50,664 nt of DNA from Candidatus Paracaedibacter symbiosus (GCF_000757605.1 NZ_JQAK01000001.1:446563-497226); one strand, 5' to 3'; positions 40,612 to 50,032 are shown, numbered from the stretch's first letter. Notes: generated from the sequence alone by a model not told the origin. A program made the numbers and translations.

Positions 40612-40638
40612 TCAGCACTCACTTAAAGGGAGTGCTGA
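40612..40638 (-). promoter_or_regulatory. CIRCE operator (HrcA site) of groESL
   Basis: TCAGCACTC-(9 nt)-GAGTGCTGA, a perfect 9-9-9 inverted repeat. It differs from the consensus TTAGCACTC/GAGTGCTAA at one mirrored position. It lies 26 bases before the groES start, so HrcA repression and heat-shock induction are expected. Confidence 0.93.
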
Positions 40639-40639
40639 T

Positions 40640-40669
40640 TTTGTACCGCAGATTGATAGGTATTGTCAA
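40640..40669 (-). promoter_or_regulatory. Sigma-70 type promoter of groESL
   Basis: On the minus strand TTGACA (40669-40664), an 18-base spacer, and TACAAA (40645-40640), immediately upstream of CIRCE. The -35 is a perfect consensus. No separate RpoH-type promoter was obvious. Confidence 0.7.
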
Positions 40670-40840
40670 GATGGTCTATTAATTCTTTATGCAGGTCAAT
40701 CGAGATTGTTGGATTTTTTCTCTCAATCCCTCCTTTTTCCCAAAAAATTGCCAAAATTTCTTTAAAGCCCATATTTAGCTATTTCTATGTTATACTGCCT
40801 CTCCTTGGTAAGCACCAAACAACAGGAAAGGAAAAAGACC

Positions 40841-41049
40841 ATGCGTTCGAAAAAAAATTGATTAAAGATTTAGGTACTCTTTATCAACAAGCCTTATCCC
40901 ATGAAAATTTGACCACCGCGCTGAAGATTATTGAACTGCAAGCAAAGCTGGAGGGATATCTGACAACAACCAAATCCAAAAACTTTTCCATCAAAGAACT
41001 ATCAGATAGCGACATTGATACCATGATTCAAGAGTTGGAAGGTGTTTAG
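40841..41049 (+). CDS. Small helical protein of unknown function, frame broken at an A8 run
   Basis: A strong ribosome site (AGGAAAGG) precedes ATG 40841, which reads ATG CGT TCG AAA AAA AAT TGA and stops. Shifting back one base at the eight-A run (40850-40857) opens a frame to 41049. It would give about 69 aa: MRSKKKLIKDLGTLYQQAL, then a Glu/Leu-rich helical region ending SDIDTMIQELEGV. The composition (heptad-like leucines, acidic end) suggests a small coiled-coil protein. I recognise no family. It may be a real gene expressed by slippage, a one-base pseudogene, or a sequencing slip. Confidence 0.5.
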
Positions 41050-41424
41050 ATTTCTTCCATTGCTACACTGGGCCGATCCTTCGTGCGGCCCAATATATCC
41101 AAAATAGAAAATCAGCTTGAATTCAGGAAATACCTCTGATTGCCCTACCGACTTTGCTTTACATCTTCTCCTCAATAAAAGATCTAAGACAAGTTTAACG
41201 ATGATTAAGTAGGATAGGTAGATGTTTAGAGAGGGTGTCGGCTTGTCTTCTACCATACGCTGCCTTTATTAGCTCCAAGATAAAATCAGAGAAATAAATT
41301 CGGTAGGCTTCTACAGGACATTAAAAAAAATTGAATTGCAACCTATTTTCAATTTGTCATCCCCCGAAATATAAAAAAGATTACATTGCTGGGGATGACA
41401 TATAAGGTACATATTACAAAAAAA
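41050..41424. other. Intergenic, hairpin only
   Basis: A GC-rich hairpin TGGGCCG / CGGCCCA (41069-41092) follows the small gene by about 20 bases and may end its transcript; it lacks a T run. I see no gene in the rest; an 84-codon open stretch on the minus strand has no ribosome site and no sensible composition. Confidence 0.4.
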
Positions 41425-41754
41425 TCAATAACCTAAGTTACATTTCTTTGTTTGGTAAATTGTATTTAAATTTGCTTTTCGTTCATCTAAAGCTTTAATT
41501 GCATCATTCACATTCATGTGAGTTGCAATTAGACCTGGCCAAAAGAAAATAGCAGCAGCTACATTGGTTCCAGTTGCTCCTTTTTCTGCTTGAACTTCAC
41601 GGCGAGCTTTTTCACAATGCTCCATCTCTGCTCTTAGTTGACCACAATCTAATGATTGATCAGTAACCTTTGTAGGTTCGATGATATCCGGACAAGCACA
41701 CCCAGAAAGCGCAAAAATAATTCCCATTGTAGCGCCCAGTTTAATTTTTTTCAT
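41425..41754 (-). CDS. Small lipoprotein of unknown function
   Basis: A 109-aa protein with a lipoprotein signal: MKKIKLGATMGIIFALSGC, with a good lipobox (LSGC, Cys19). The mature part has a coiled-coil-like charged stretch (RAEMEHCEKARREVQAEKG), then a glycine/alanine-rich hydrophobic segment GTNVAAAIFFWPGLIAT, followed by a second charged helix. This arrangement (lipobox, helix, short hydrophobic hairpin, helix) is seen in small proteobacterial envelope lipoproteins of unknown role. Outer-membrane anchoring is possible, as Ala rather than Asp follows the cysteine. Confidence 0.75.
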   Translation of the reverse strand: MKKIKLGATMGIIFALSGCACPDIIEPTKVTDQSLDCGQLRAEMEHCEKARREVQAEKGATGTNVAAAIFFWPGLIATHMNVNDAIKALDERKANLNTIYQTKKCNLGY

Positions 41755-41878
41755 TACAAATTCTCAGTTAAATTATTATAACTCCTCGTAGATAAGAATT
41801 TAATTTTAATTTACAAGAGAAAAAATTAGCGCTCTCCGAAAGGCCATTTTGTAATAATATTTCAGAGAATATATACAG

Positions 41879-42718
41879 CTAATGCAGGATCGGTCTATAC
41901 CCCCACCAATAGATTGAGATGAAAAGGAAAAGCCAAACAACGTCAACAAAATGCCAATACCATGCGGCAGCTTCAAAACCTATATGATGCTTGGGACTAA
42001 AATCACCCCTCCAGGCCCTCAACCAACACACAGCTAAAAAGATGGTTCCAATGATCACATGAAGACCATGAAAACCAGTGGCAAGGAAAAAAGTTGAGGG
42101 ATAAATCCCATCTTTTAAGGCAAAAGCCGCATGCGAGTACTCAATGGCTTGAACAACCGTAAAGCTCATTCCCAACAAAACCGTAATGCCAAGCCCTTGC
42201 AATAATTCTTTACGCTTCCCTTCTAACAAAGCATGATGCGCCCAGGTAACCGTTGTGCCTGAAAGCAACAAAATCAGTGTATTAAAGTACGGCAGATGAA
42301 ACGGATCAAAGGTTTTAATTCCTTTAGGTGGCCAGATATTTCCAGTGGCATCCACTGGGAAAAGAGCCGCGTGAAAATAAGCCCAGAAAAAAGCAACAAA
42401 GAACATGATTTCTGAACTAATAAACAATACCATACCAGCTCGTAAGCCATGTTCTACATTGGCCGTGTAGATGCCAGGCGTATTACTTTCCCGCACTACA
42501 TCACGCCACCAGAAAAATGCTGACGCGACCACCATTGCAAAACCAATATAGAAGGGGATATGTCCCTTGTTATGCATCAGCAAAACGCCACCAATGGCCA
42601 TAACCAATAAAGACCCAGATGTCACAATTGGCCACGGGCTCGGGTCTACAAGGTGGAAAGGGTGCTTTTTCGTCGCTGCTTGCGAATGAGTTTGTTCTGT
42701 CATCTCTCTTGTCATCAC
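41879..42718 (-). CDS. ctaE: Cytochrome c oxidase subunit III
   Basis: A 279-aa seven-helix subunit of the aa3 oxidase. Family features: HPFHLVDPSPWPI at the N-terminus, SEIMFFVAFFWAYFHAAL (helix III with its conserved glutamate), GFHGLHVIIGT, and HHIGFEAAAWYWHFVDVVWLFLF at the end. It lies about 12 kb from ctaC-ctaD-ctaB-ctaG, whereas alphaproteobacteria often place it just after ctaG, so it has been moved in this lineage. Apart from that it looks intact. Confidence 0.96.
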   Translation of the reverse strand: MMTREMTEQTHSQAATKKHPFHLVDPSPWPIVTSGSLLVMAIGGVLLMHNKGHIPFYIGFAMVVASAFFWWRDVVRESNTPGIYTANVEHGLRAGMVLFISSEIMFFVAFFWAYFHAALFPVDATGNIWPPKGIKTFDPFHLPYFNTLILLLSGTTVTWAHHALLEGKRKELLQGLGITVLLGMSFTVVQAIEYSHAAFALKDGIYPSTFFLATGFHGLHVIIGTIFLAVCWLRAWRGDFSPKHHIGFEAAAWYWHFVDVVWLFLFISIYWWGYRPILH

Positions 42719-42882
42719 AAAAAATGATACCTTACTTAAAGCCTATACTGAAATTACTCAAAGTTTAAGGAATTTCTGCATAAATATCGAATTTTTCTTA
42801 TATAGTCCAATGTAAAAAAGCAGGAAATTCAGCACGGATGCAGAAAAACAAAGAAAGAGCAGTCAGTTTTTATTGCTGGTAT

Positions 42883-43047
42883 TTATAGTGAATTCAATTG
42901 ATATTCGGAATTTCTATCATCCCATCTTTGGGTTCTTTTTTCCGCTTGGCTTCCTCAGGGAGAGCCAACTCGTCTTGCCGAGCAAGCAAAAAATCACCTC
43001 AAATTAGAGTGCTATAATTTTCCGTATATCAATTGGATTCACTATAA
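42883..43047. repeat. Small inverted-repeat element, copy 2 (~165 bp)
   Basis: The ends TTATAGTGAATTCAATTGAT (from 42883) and ATCAATTGGATTCACTATAA (to 43047) are near-perfect inverted repeats of about 30 bases. Extended, TTCGGAATT on the left faces AATTTTCCG on the right. The interior aligns with the element at 10653-10810 (CATCTTTGGG, CTTGG, TCACCT-AAAT, ATAAT in order). No coding capacity. A target duplication could not be fixed with certainty. It occupies the ctaE-yejA gap (42719-43325), where I see no gene. Confidence 0.65.
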
Positions 43048-43260
43048 CTATTGGACTTTGCAAAATTTTGCTTGATGATTGGGGAAAATGCTTATTTCTA
43101 GGATAAGTAGAAGAAAAAACATGTATTAGAACATGTATTAGAAATAGAACTTACATAGGCATACCTAAACGCCAGCAGCCTCACTTAAACGCTGCAAATG
43201 CTCAAAAATAAAGCAGTTTAAGGGAGAAATATGCATATAAGGTAGTTTTTTGCGCGCCTC

Positions 43261-43300
43261 TATACCCAAACAACTTGAAAATGAAGTTTGCTTGGGTATA
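43261..43300. repeat. Long imperfect hairpin
   Basis: TATACCCAA (43261-43269) pairs with TTGGGTATA (43292-43300), with an inner AACTT / AAGTT match. It lies 26 bases past the end of the peptide-binding protein gene and may act as its terminator, but there is no T tract. Confidence 0.45.
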
Positions 43301-43325
43301 TTAAGCGTGCTCAGCAGGAAAGTTC

Positions 43326-45155
43326 CTATTTTGCCCACCACCATTCCATAGCGTTAGTGCCAAGCGCGGGATCAATTTTTGGCATATCGAGGCGTTCCTG
43401 CCAGTAAGCCAAGCAAATCTTATTGTCATAAAAAGCTGGCACAAAGTAATACATCCCCATTACGGCCCGGTCCAGAGCCTGAACTCCCACTTCCAGTTCT
43501 TGTTCACTCTTGGCAAACGACACCTTCTTTGCCAAAGTTTCAATGGCCCCGTTTTTTATCCCAATATAGTTCGAACTTCCCTCCATATCAGCGGCGGCTT
43601 TACTAAAATAATATGACTGTTCCACGCCTGGCGAAAGGCTGTTGGTCCAGGAATGAGCTATCATATCAAAGCCTCGCTCTAGGACAATTCTTTCATATTG
43701 TGCAGAATCGACACGACGTATCTTGAGCGTGATCCCTAAACTTTGAAGGCTACGAGCATATTCAAGCACCACCTTTTCCAAGCGTTGATCTTTCACCATA
43801 AATTCCACTACAAGCGGGTCTCCTGTTTTTTCATTCAACCGCTGAAGTTTTTCATTTTTTTTATTTTCCCGCTCATGATCATTCTTAATCACCCATCCAG
43901 CCTGCTTTAATAACTCATCTGCCTTCATCAAATTCTGACGTTGAGTCGTATGCCCAGCTGGCTTTGGTAACTCCCCTCCTTTTTCAAACACACCTGGATC
44001 TAAGTCATTCTTGTAAGGTTCTAAAATCTTTAAGACATCATCCGACGCCACCCCTTTTGTATCAAAATGTGTATTGGCAAATAGACTTGTCATTCGGTGA
44101 TAGGCATTGTGGAATAGCTGCCGGTTCATTGTTTCAAAATCAAACGCATAAGCTAGTGCTTTGCGCAAACGAATATCGGAAAACAACGGTTTCTTCATAT
44201 TAAAGATAAGAGTACGGACTGTGACAGGGCGCGTATGTTCCAACTCAACTTTTTTTACTTTTCCTTGATGAATTGCTTTAAAATTATAAGCAGTGTTCCA
44301 TTGCTTTTCATCGGCTTCAAAATAACAATCAAATTCTCCTGTTTTAAAAGATTCAAAAAGAGAGTGATTATTCTTGTAATATTGAATTTCAATAATATCA
44401 AAGTTAAATTGGCCCACATTAATCGGCAGTTCGGCCGCCCAATAATCTTTAACACGCTCCAAAACAATGGATCTTCCTTGATCAACTTTGGCTACCTTAT
44501 AGGCGCCGCTTCCCACGATGGGTTTCAACCCAGTGTTCAAGAAATCACGATTTTTCAAATCTTTTTTTGACAAAACACGAAGGCTGGCAATAATCATTGG
44601 CAGCTCCCGATCATAACCCTCTTTCCCCTTTTTAAAGGTGAATTTAATCGTGTGAGGATTGAGAATTTCCATTTTCTCAATCTGAGAATAATAAAGCTTA
44701 TAGCGCGGCAATCCTTTTTCTTTTAACAAATTAATTGAAAATTCAACATCTTCTGCTGTGATGGCGCTTCCATCATGAAATTTTGCTTTAGGATTAAGAT
44801 AAAAAGTGATACTTGAAAAATCTGGGGCGAGATCTGCTTTTTCCGCAATAAGACCATACCAACTATGGGGATCATCTTGTGTTTTTTTCATCAAGGGATC
44901 AAAGGTCAACGGAACCCCTTCTGCAACATTAGTTCCCTTGGCAACATCTTTATTCAATGTTTCAAACGTCCCAATAGTCCCAATACGGATCCGTCCCCCT
45001 TTAGGAGCCTTAGCATTAACATAGTCTAATGCTTTGAAATCTTTTTCATATTTTGGTTGATTAAATCGAGAAATAGAGGGTGATACATCCGCTGCGGCGA
45101 GTTGAATAAATTGCCCCATTAAGATGGTAACCAAAAATTTGAATAGTGTCTGCAT
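43326..45155 (-). CDS. yejA: YejA-like oligopeptide ABC transporter substrate-binding protein
   Basis: A 609-aa family 5 solute-binding protein with a signal peptide (MQTLFKFLVTILMGQFIQLAAA). The YejA pattern is visible: LDYVNAKAPKGGRIRIG, TFETLNKDV, the ligand-region IVGSGAYKV and DYWAAELPINVGQFNFD, and the YFEADEKQWN stretch. Typical YejA length is about 600 aa. It captures peptides in the periplasm for a YejBEF importer; no permease or ATPase genes adjoin it here, so it either partners with genes elsewhere or has been separated from its operon. Confidence 0.85.
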   Translation of the reverse strand: MQTLFKFLVTILMGQFIQLAAADVSPSISRFNQPKYEKDFKALDYVNAKAPKGGRIRIGTIGTFETLNKDVAKGTNVAEGVPLTFDPLMKKTQDDPHSWYGLIAEKADLAPDFSSITFYLNPKAKFHDGSAITAEDVEFSINLLKEKGLPRYKLYYSQIEKMEILNPHTIKFTFKKGKEGYDRELPMIIASLRVLSKKDLKNRDFLNTGLKPIVGSGAYKVAKVDQGRSIVLERVKDYWAAELPINVGQFNFDIIEIQYYKNNHSLFESFKTGEFDCYFEADEKQWNTAYNFKAIHQGKVKKVELEHTRPVTVRTLIFNMKKPLFSDIRLRKALAYAFDFETMNRQLFHNAYHRMTSLFANTHFDTKGVASDDVLKILEPYKNDLDPGVFEKGGELPKPAGHTTQRQNLMKADELLKQAGWVIKNDHERENKKNEKLQRLNEKTGDPLVVEFMVKDQRLEKVVLEYARSLQSLGITLKIRRVDSAQYERIVLERGFDMIAHSWTNSLSPGVEQSYYFSKAAADMEGSSNYIGIKNGAIETLAKKVSFAKSEQELEVGVQALDRAVMGMYYFVPAFYDNKICLAYWQERLDMPKIDPALGTNAMEWWWAK

Positions 45156-45412
45156 TATTGTGATTCTCTTAAATTGACGATTTTGCTCTAAGAATTACCA
45201 TACAACTATCCTTAAGTCATTCTTAATTCTTTCCTTCTATAGTGAGTTCAAAAGCTAAGTTTTATGCTTTTATAGTGAAGCAAGTCGCCCACAGATGGTT
45301 TTGAGACATTTATAGTCGAAAATGATGCCAAATTTCACTCGAATAGGTCAAGAAATTTGAGGAAATCAGGTGCGCCATAGTCTACTAAATTATCAACTTG
45401 TAGGAGTTCTCC

Positions 45413-46456
45413 ATGACTAAAACCAAAGGTTATGCCGTTCACAATGCTACCTCTCCCTTTACTCTCTTCCATTTTGACCGCCGCGATCCTGGCGAGAATG
45501 ACGTCGAGATAGAAATCCTTTATTGTGGCGTCTGTCATTCTGACATTCACCAAACTCGGGATGAGTGGGGCCGCTCAATTTACCCAATGGTTCCAGGACA
45601 TGAAATTGTTGGCAAAGTTAGCCGCATCGGCTCAAATGTCAAAAAATTTAAGGTAGGTGATAGTGCCGCCGTTGGCTGTTTTGTTGATAGCTGCCGAGTT
45701 TGCCATAGCTGCCATCAGCATCTCGAACAGTACTGTGAAATACACACAGTTCAAACCTATAACAGTCTAGAAAATGATTTAAAAACACCCACGTATGGTG
45801 GCTATTCAAAGTTAATAGTGGTGGATGAACAGTACACATTGAAAGTTCCAGAGTCACTGCATCTCCCCCGTGTGGCGCCGCTCCTGTGTGCTGGAATCAC
45901 AACTTATTCACCGCTTCGCTATTGGAAGATCGGCAAGGGGCACCATGTTGCCGTCATGGGGCTTGGAGGGCTTGGCCATATGGCAGTAAAGCTTGCAGTT
46001 TCCATGGGTGCAGAAGTCACCGTTCTTAGCACCTCAAAACATAAAGAACAGGCCGCAAAACAGCTAGGGGCTCACCATTTTATTCTCACTACTGAGCCTG
46101 GGGCTTTTGCAAAAAATGCGAATAAATTCGACTTTATTATCAACGTTGTCGCTGCCCCGCATGATACCAATGCTTATCTAAGCCTGCTTAAATTAGATGG
46201 AGTGATGGTCGTTTTAGGAGCACCTGAGAAACCTGTTGAACTCAACCACCATTGCCTTATTGCAAAACGCAGCAAGATTGCCGGCTCTCTTATCGGTGGG
46301 ATCAAAGAAACGCAAGAAATGCTCGATTATTGTGCTAAGCACAACATTATGGCTGATGTAGAAATCATTCCGATGGATTATATTGAACAAGCCTATCAGC
46401 GGATGATTAAAGGCGACGTTCATTATCGTTTTGTCATTGATATGAATACGTTTTAA
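45413..46456 (+). CDS. Zinc-dependent NAD(P) alcohol dehydrogenase (YahK/CAD type)
   Basis: A 347-aa medium-chain dehydrogenase. Catalytic zinc ligands: C38 (CGVCHSDIH) and H63-E64 (PGHEIVG). Structural zinc ligands: C94, C97, C100 and C108 (SCRVCHSCHQHLEQYC). The nucleotide fold has GLGGLGHMAVKLA. The YahK/cinnamyl-alcohol group reduces a broad set of aldehydes with NADPH; the exact substrate is unknown. Ribosome site TAGGAG lies about 8 bases upstream. It stands alone and is followed by a terminator. Confidence 0.9.
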   Translation: MTKTKGYAVHNATSPFTLFHFDRRDPGENDVEIEILYCGVCHSDIHQTRDEWGRSIYPMVPGHEIVGKVSRIGSNVKKFKVGDSAAVGCFVDSCRVCHSCHQHLEQYCEIHTVQTYNSLENDLKTPTYGGYSKLIVVDEQYTLKVPESLHLPRVAPLLCAGITTYSPLRYWKIGKGHHVAVMGLGGLGHMAVKLAVSMGAEVTVLSTSKHKEQAAKQLGAHHFILTTEPGAFAKNANKFDFIINVVAAPHDTNAYLSLLKLDGVMVVLGAPEKPVELNHHCLIAKRSKIAGSLIGGIKETQEMLDYCAKHNIMADVEIIPMDYIEQAYQRMIKGDVHYRFVIDMNTF

Positions 46457-46469
46457 TGCTTTATCCACA

Positions 46470-46503
46470 AAAAAAGGGGTAGTTCACTACCTCTTCCTTT
46501 TTG
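46470..46503 (+). terminator. Terminator of the alcohol dehydrogenase gene
   Basis: AGGGGTAG TTCA CTACCTCT with an upstream A run and a downstream TCCTTTTTG, about 20 bases after the stop. Confidence 0.75.
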
Positions 46504-47063
46504 TTAGTCTCATTTGCTATTTTTGTCTGGCAAGTTTCTTCCACTTTCTTACAGTAGCTAGGTAGCGCCGTCGAAATTTAACATATTTTCAGCTAGATTT
46601 ACTCTATAGCGCGCCCCCATAATTGCCATATCGATAAATGGCCTATTGTGAACCTAGCAACTTCAGCAATCCAATGTCCCCAACCAAATGTCCTGGGCCT
46701 ATGGTGCCCAAAAAGGGAATTGACCAACTTTAGGGGTAATGGTTTTTTATTTCACGGGCGATTGTATGATTGTGTCTCTTTATCCTCTCTTTGTAATTTG
46801 GGAGGGTTAGGTCAAACATCTTAGCTAGTCGTCGTTGGATGAGGTGTAAAAAGCAGTAAGAGCAAAGGCTTGAGTGAAGGGAGACTGGGAATATAATTGT
46901 CAAGCTATACAACACCAATTAATATAGCCGCACATAGCGACAGAAATAGTGTCCGGTTTATAAAAAGCGTGAGTGACAACCTGGAGCACCATCTTCGTCA
47001 AAAATGTTGGTTTAGTGTACCGTCACGTCTTATTGGTCAGCGCTTGCGTCTCCAGCTGTATCA
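46504..47063. other. Non-coding or decayed stretch
   Basis: No intact gene. On the minus strand (46730-46830) a short frame ending FDLTLPNYKERIKRHNHT reads protein-like but has no recognisable relatives and no proper start; it may be a transposase remnant. This is the transition from housekeeping genes into the mobile-element region. Confidence 0.4.
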
Positions 47064-47286
47064 AGGGGAGTGTTCAACTAGGTGTGTCAGCTATTTAAGT
47101 TAAGCTCTCATTTGAGCCTGCCCTCAAAATAAACAGAGAGCTGTGAGATGGTCAAGACCCAATTTGATAAGGGCTTAGCCCATTTTTCAGCAATCTTTTG
47201 ACAAGCACAACAAACCAGCTTAAAGTGAGCGCTTTCACTGGTAAAAGCGCCCTTCGTTTTACAGAACTGACATACTTTAGCGAACA
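47064..47286 (+). repeat. ~224-bp inverted repeat, left copy
   Basis: Nearly identical, in reverse complement, to 50441-50664. Only a few base differences are seen by eye (for example GACCCAA/GGCCCAA, AGCAATC/AGTAATC). The reverse-strand reading encodes CQFCKTKGAFTSE ... LTISQLSVYFEGRLK, which looks like the end of a transposase. Probably two copies of one insertion sequence end in opposite orientation. Confidence 0.85.
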
Positions 47287-47680
47287 CTCTCGAATTCCCA
47301 TCAGGTTACCCGGCAGCAGGAACGTAAGATGCGCCGTTCCAAATCTCCGCTCTTAACTCAAACGTCTTTATCGTACCAGGGGACAATCAATAATCTATTT
47401 AAAGTTGGGCGTTATAAGCAATCTGCAAATAACGACAGACAAACTTTTAAGAATGCGAGGAGCAATTGGCATTCTGTTACTCACCAGACTTACTGTGCCT
47501 AAGATTTGAAAAAAGACTTTGTTTGCACTTTTATTTGGCTTTTATTTAGTTAAGTTGATGATACCCGTGGAAATATCAAGTGAAAACTTTCTTTTTATTG
47601 CTTGTATAAGGCCTGAAAAAGGGAATGGTGTCATAAAATATACTTTTTGGTACGAGACGGTTAAAATATTCTTTCATTTT
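47287..47680. other. Decayed region before the toxin-antitoxin remnant
   Basis: No recognisable intact gene. From about 47329 to 47505 a plus frame without stops reads MRRSKSPLLTQTSLSYQGT and ends SVTHQTYCA, which could be an insertion-sequence remnant; I cannot place it in a family. Confidence 0.3.
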
Positions 47681-47740
47681 TGTACAGTTATATCTTGACA
47701 ATTATTTTTATCTTATAATTACAAGTACAATATAAGGTAC
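47681..47740 (+). promoter_or_regulatory. Likely promoter/operator of yefM
   Basis: Contains TGTACA (47681-47686), TTGACA (47695-47700), an A/T-rich -10 region (TATAAT 47714-47719, though 13 bases is too close to that -35; TACAAT 47726-47731), and a perfect palindrome TAAGGTACCTTA just before the gene. YefM-family antitoxins bind palindromes with a TGTACA-like core, so autorepression here is plausible. Confidence 0.45.
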
Positions 47741-47760
47741 CTTAAAAAAGAAATAGAACG

Positions 47761-48018
47761 ATGCAGGCCGTGAGTTTCTCTGAATTAAGAAAAGATATGA
47801 AGCACATCATCGATATGATCAAGGATCGACATGAACCCACGATTATTACTCGCAAGCAAGGTAATATGGTCATGATGTCTTTAGAAGATTATAACGCCCT
47901 TGATGAAACCGCTTATATTTTAAGCGATCCTACAAATGCTCAGCACGTTCTATCATCCCCTGCAGAATTAAGAGCAGGTAAAGGACAAGAACGTAAACTT
48001 GTTGAGCCTCAATCTTAA
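47761..48018 (+). CDS. yefM: YefM/Phd-family antitoxin
   Basis: An 85-aa DNA-binding antitoxin. The N-terminal Phd/YefM fold is clear: QAVSFSELRKDMKHIIDMI, EPTIITRKQGNMVMMSLEDY. The C-terminal part, which wraps the toxin, ends in the usual disordered charged tail. Its TAA overlaps the ATG of the yoeB remnant by one base, the usual coupling. With the toxin broken, the gene is now an orphan antitoxin that could still neutralise YoeB toxins made elsewhere. Confidence 0.88.
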   Translation: MQAVSFSELRKDMKHIIDMIKDRHEPTIITRKQGNMVMMSLEDYNALDETAYILSDPTNAQHVLSSPAELRAGKGQERKLVEPQS

Positions 48019-48229
48019 TGTCTATCATATTTTCTAGTCTGGTTTGGGAAGATTACCAATATTGGGTAAAACACGATAAAAAAAGCTAAAACGAATAAAT
48101 ATACTCATAAAAGATACTTTAAGAAATCCATTTGAAGGTATTGGCAAACTAGAACCTTTAAAACTAAATTTGCAAGGGCTATGCTCGAGAAGAATTAATG
48201 ACGAACATAGATTAATTTATGTGAATTAG
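48018..48229 (+). pseudogene. yoeB: YoeB toxin remnant, frameshifted and truncated
   Basis: MSIIFSSLVWEDYQYWVKHD, then an A7 run (48078-48084) and a stop. After a one-base shift it continues LKRINILIKDTLRNPFEGI, then LEPLKLNLQGL, SRRINDEHRLIYVN and TAG at 48229. YoeB is a ribosome-dependent mRNA endonuclease. Even with the frame repaired, the C-terminal end with the catalytic His and Tyr (CRYHY in E. coli) is absent, so the toxin should be inactive. The group II intron starts 17 bases later. Confidence 0.85.
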
Positions 48230-48713
48230 TTCTAACCTAATCTGAGTGCGCCACGAAGCGCTTTGTGACTAACGGTTGGAAGTACCGTGATAGAAAAGAA
48301 GCCCCATCTTACTATGTACTGAGCCTTGAGCCTCATATGGTAACATCTGATGTTAAGCGTAGGTAGGGAAACAGCAGGCCGTAAGCATAAGCTGAAGTGA
48401 TTGAGCTCCGTTAAGGTCAAATTAGAGTGGCCGATGATTTTCAGATATCAGAAGGCAATATTGAAGCGCGTACTACGGGCAATGCGTTTTCAACACTCTC
48501 GGGGTCGTAGAGCACGGCATGTTGTTAAAGCCATAAAGTGAACGTGGGAGACCCTAATTATTCGCAAAGGACGCGTATTGAGCGACAAGTCTGAATGGCA
48601 AGGAACACAAGATGATAATTAGGGAGTCAGAGGAAGCATAGTATCGCTGAGCGTGGGTAATGCCACGGGAGGGAAGGCTTCCAGGTAAACTTGACATCGA
48701 AAGGGAAACGTAA

Positions 48714-50032
48714 ATGGGAACAACAGAATTCCAGATAGATACGGCAACAAAACTTAAGAGGATAGCTTGGTTGTCTGCAAGTGACTCGACAAAGACGTTT
48801 AGCAATATAATGCATCACGTCAATATCGCATCCTTGCAGGAATGCTATTACTTACTGGATGTAAAGAAAGCAGTAGGAATAGATGGAGTTACAAAAGAAC
48901 AATATGGTGAATATCTTACAGCTAATCTTGAAGATTTAACTACCCGAATGAAACGTATGGGCTATAGGCCATCTCCAGTAAGGCGCGTAGAGATACCCAA
49001 GACTGGAGAGCCAGGTAAATACCGTCCATTGGGGATAAGTAACTTTTAAGACAAGCTGGTTCAAAAACAGTTTCAGCGTATCTTGGAAAGCATATATGAG
49101 CTAATATTTCTGTCATGTTCTTTTGGATTTAGGCAAGGAATAGGGTGTCACGATGCTATACGAGCACTACATAATTATCTATATAAAGAACAGGTAGACA
49201 CTGTTATTGATGTAGATTTAGCCAAGTTTTTCGACACAATTGACCATTCCATATTGGAAAATATTCTAAGACTTAAAATTAAAGATGAGCGTTTTATACG
49301 CTACATTGTCCGAATGTTTAAAGCAGGTGTATTGTCAGAAAGTGAACTAATACTATCCGATGAAGGAGTACCTCAAGGTAGCTGTGTAAGCCCAGTACTT
49401 GCCAATATACTTGCTCACTATGTGATAGATGAATGGTTCGAAGAAGTGGTTAAAAAGCATTGTCGGAACAAGATTGGCCTTTTTAGGTACTGTGATGATT
49501 AGTCATCTGTTGCCATGGAAGTGCTGATGCAGAACGCATCAAGAGGTCTTTAGGTAAACGTTTGGCACGATTCAAACTGTGTATGAACGAGGAAAAGACA
49601 AAGCTAATAAAATTTGACAAACGTCAAAATCAGAAAGCATCGTTTAATTTTCTCGGATTTACCTTTTATTGGGGGCGGTCAAATAACGGTTACAAAATCC
49701 CGAAGATGAAAACCCAGGGTAGCCGGATGCGAGCCAAACTCAAAAATGTTAAAGTCTGGGCAAAATCAGTGAGGCATAAAGGAGATAGTAAAGAAATATG
49801 GAGAGCCTTCTGCAAGAAATTGCAGGGTCATATACAATATTATGGTGTATCTCACAATACTGAGCGTGTGTCGACATTTATACATCACGCAAAAGGGATT
49901 ATGCTCTACTGGCTCAATCGACGCAGTCAAAAGAAATCATTTAATTGGGGGGCATTTACATGTTTTATTGAAATGAACCCCGTACCAAAAGTGAAGATTT
50001 ATCACCAATTGTTTCAAACTCACAGCCAGTAA
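48714..50032 (+). pseudogene. ltrA: Group II intron reverse transcriptase/maturase, broken
   Basis: Three collinear pieces of one protein. 48714-49046: RT domains 0-1 (KKAVGIDGVTKEQYGEYL, KTGEPGKYRPLGISNF), then a TAA (49047) where relatives have Glu before DKLVQ. 49050-49502: SCSFGFRQGIGCHDAIRAL, VIDVDLAKFFDTIDHSI, DEGVPQGSCVSPVLANI, and the active-site RYCDD. Then a one-base frame change at about 49500 leads to LVICCHGSADAERIKRSLG, the end of the RT and the maturase (X) domain LQGHIQYYGVSHNTERVST. No HNH endonuclease domain follows. Catalytic aspartates are intact but the protein cannot be made whole. Confidence 0.88.

Noticed and set aside
41002-41256. 84-codon minus-strand open stretch downstream of the small A8 gene
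   Set aside because: Overlaps the end of the small gene on the other strand, has no ribosome site and an unlikely composition.
46897-47103. 68-codon open stretch before the left inverted repeat
   Set aside because: Runs into the repeat, lacks a ribosome site and looks random.
48078-48085. AAAAAAAG in yoeB as a dnaX-type programmed slippery site
   Set aside because: The zero frame reads GAT AAA AAA AGC, so the phase differs from the A-AAA-AAG of dnaX, and the toxin end is missing anyway; a plain indel is simpler.
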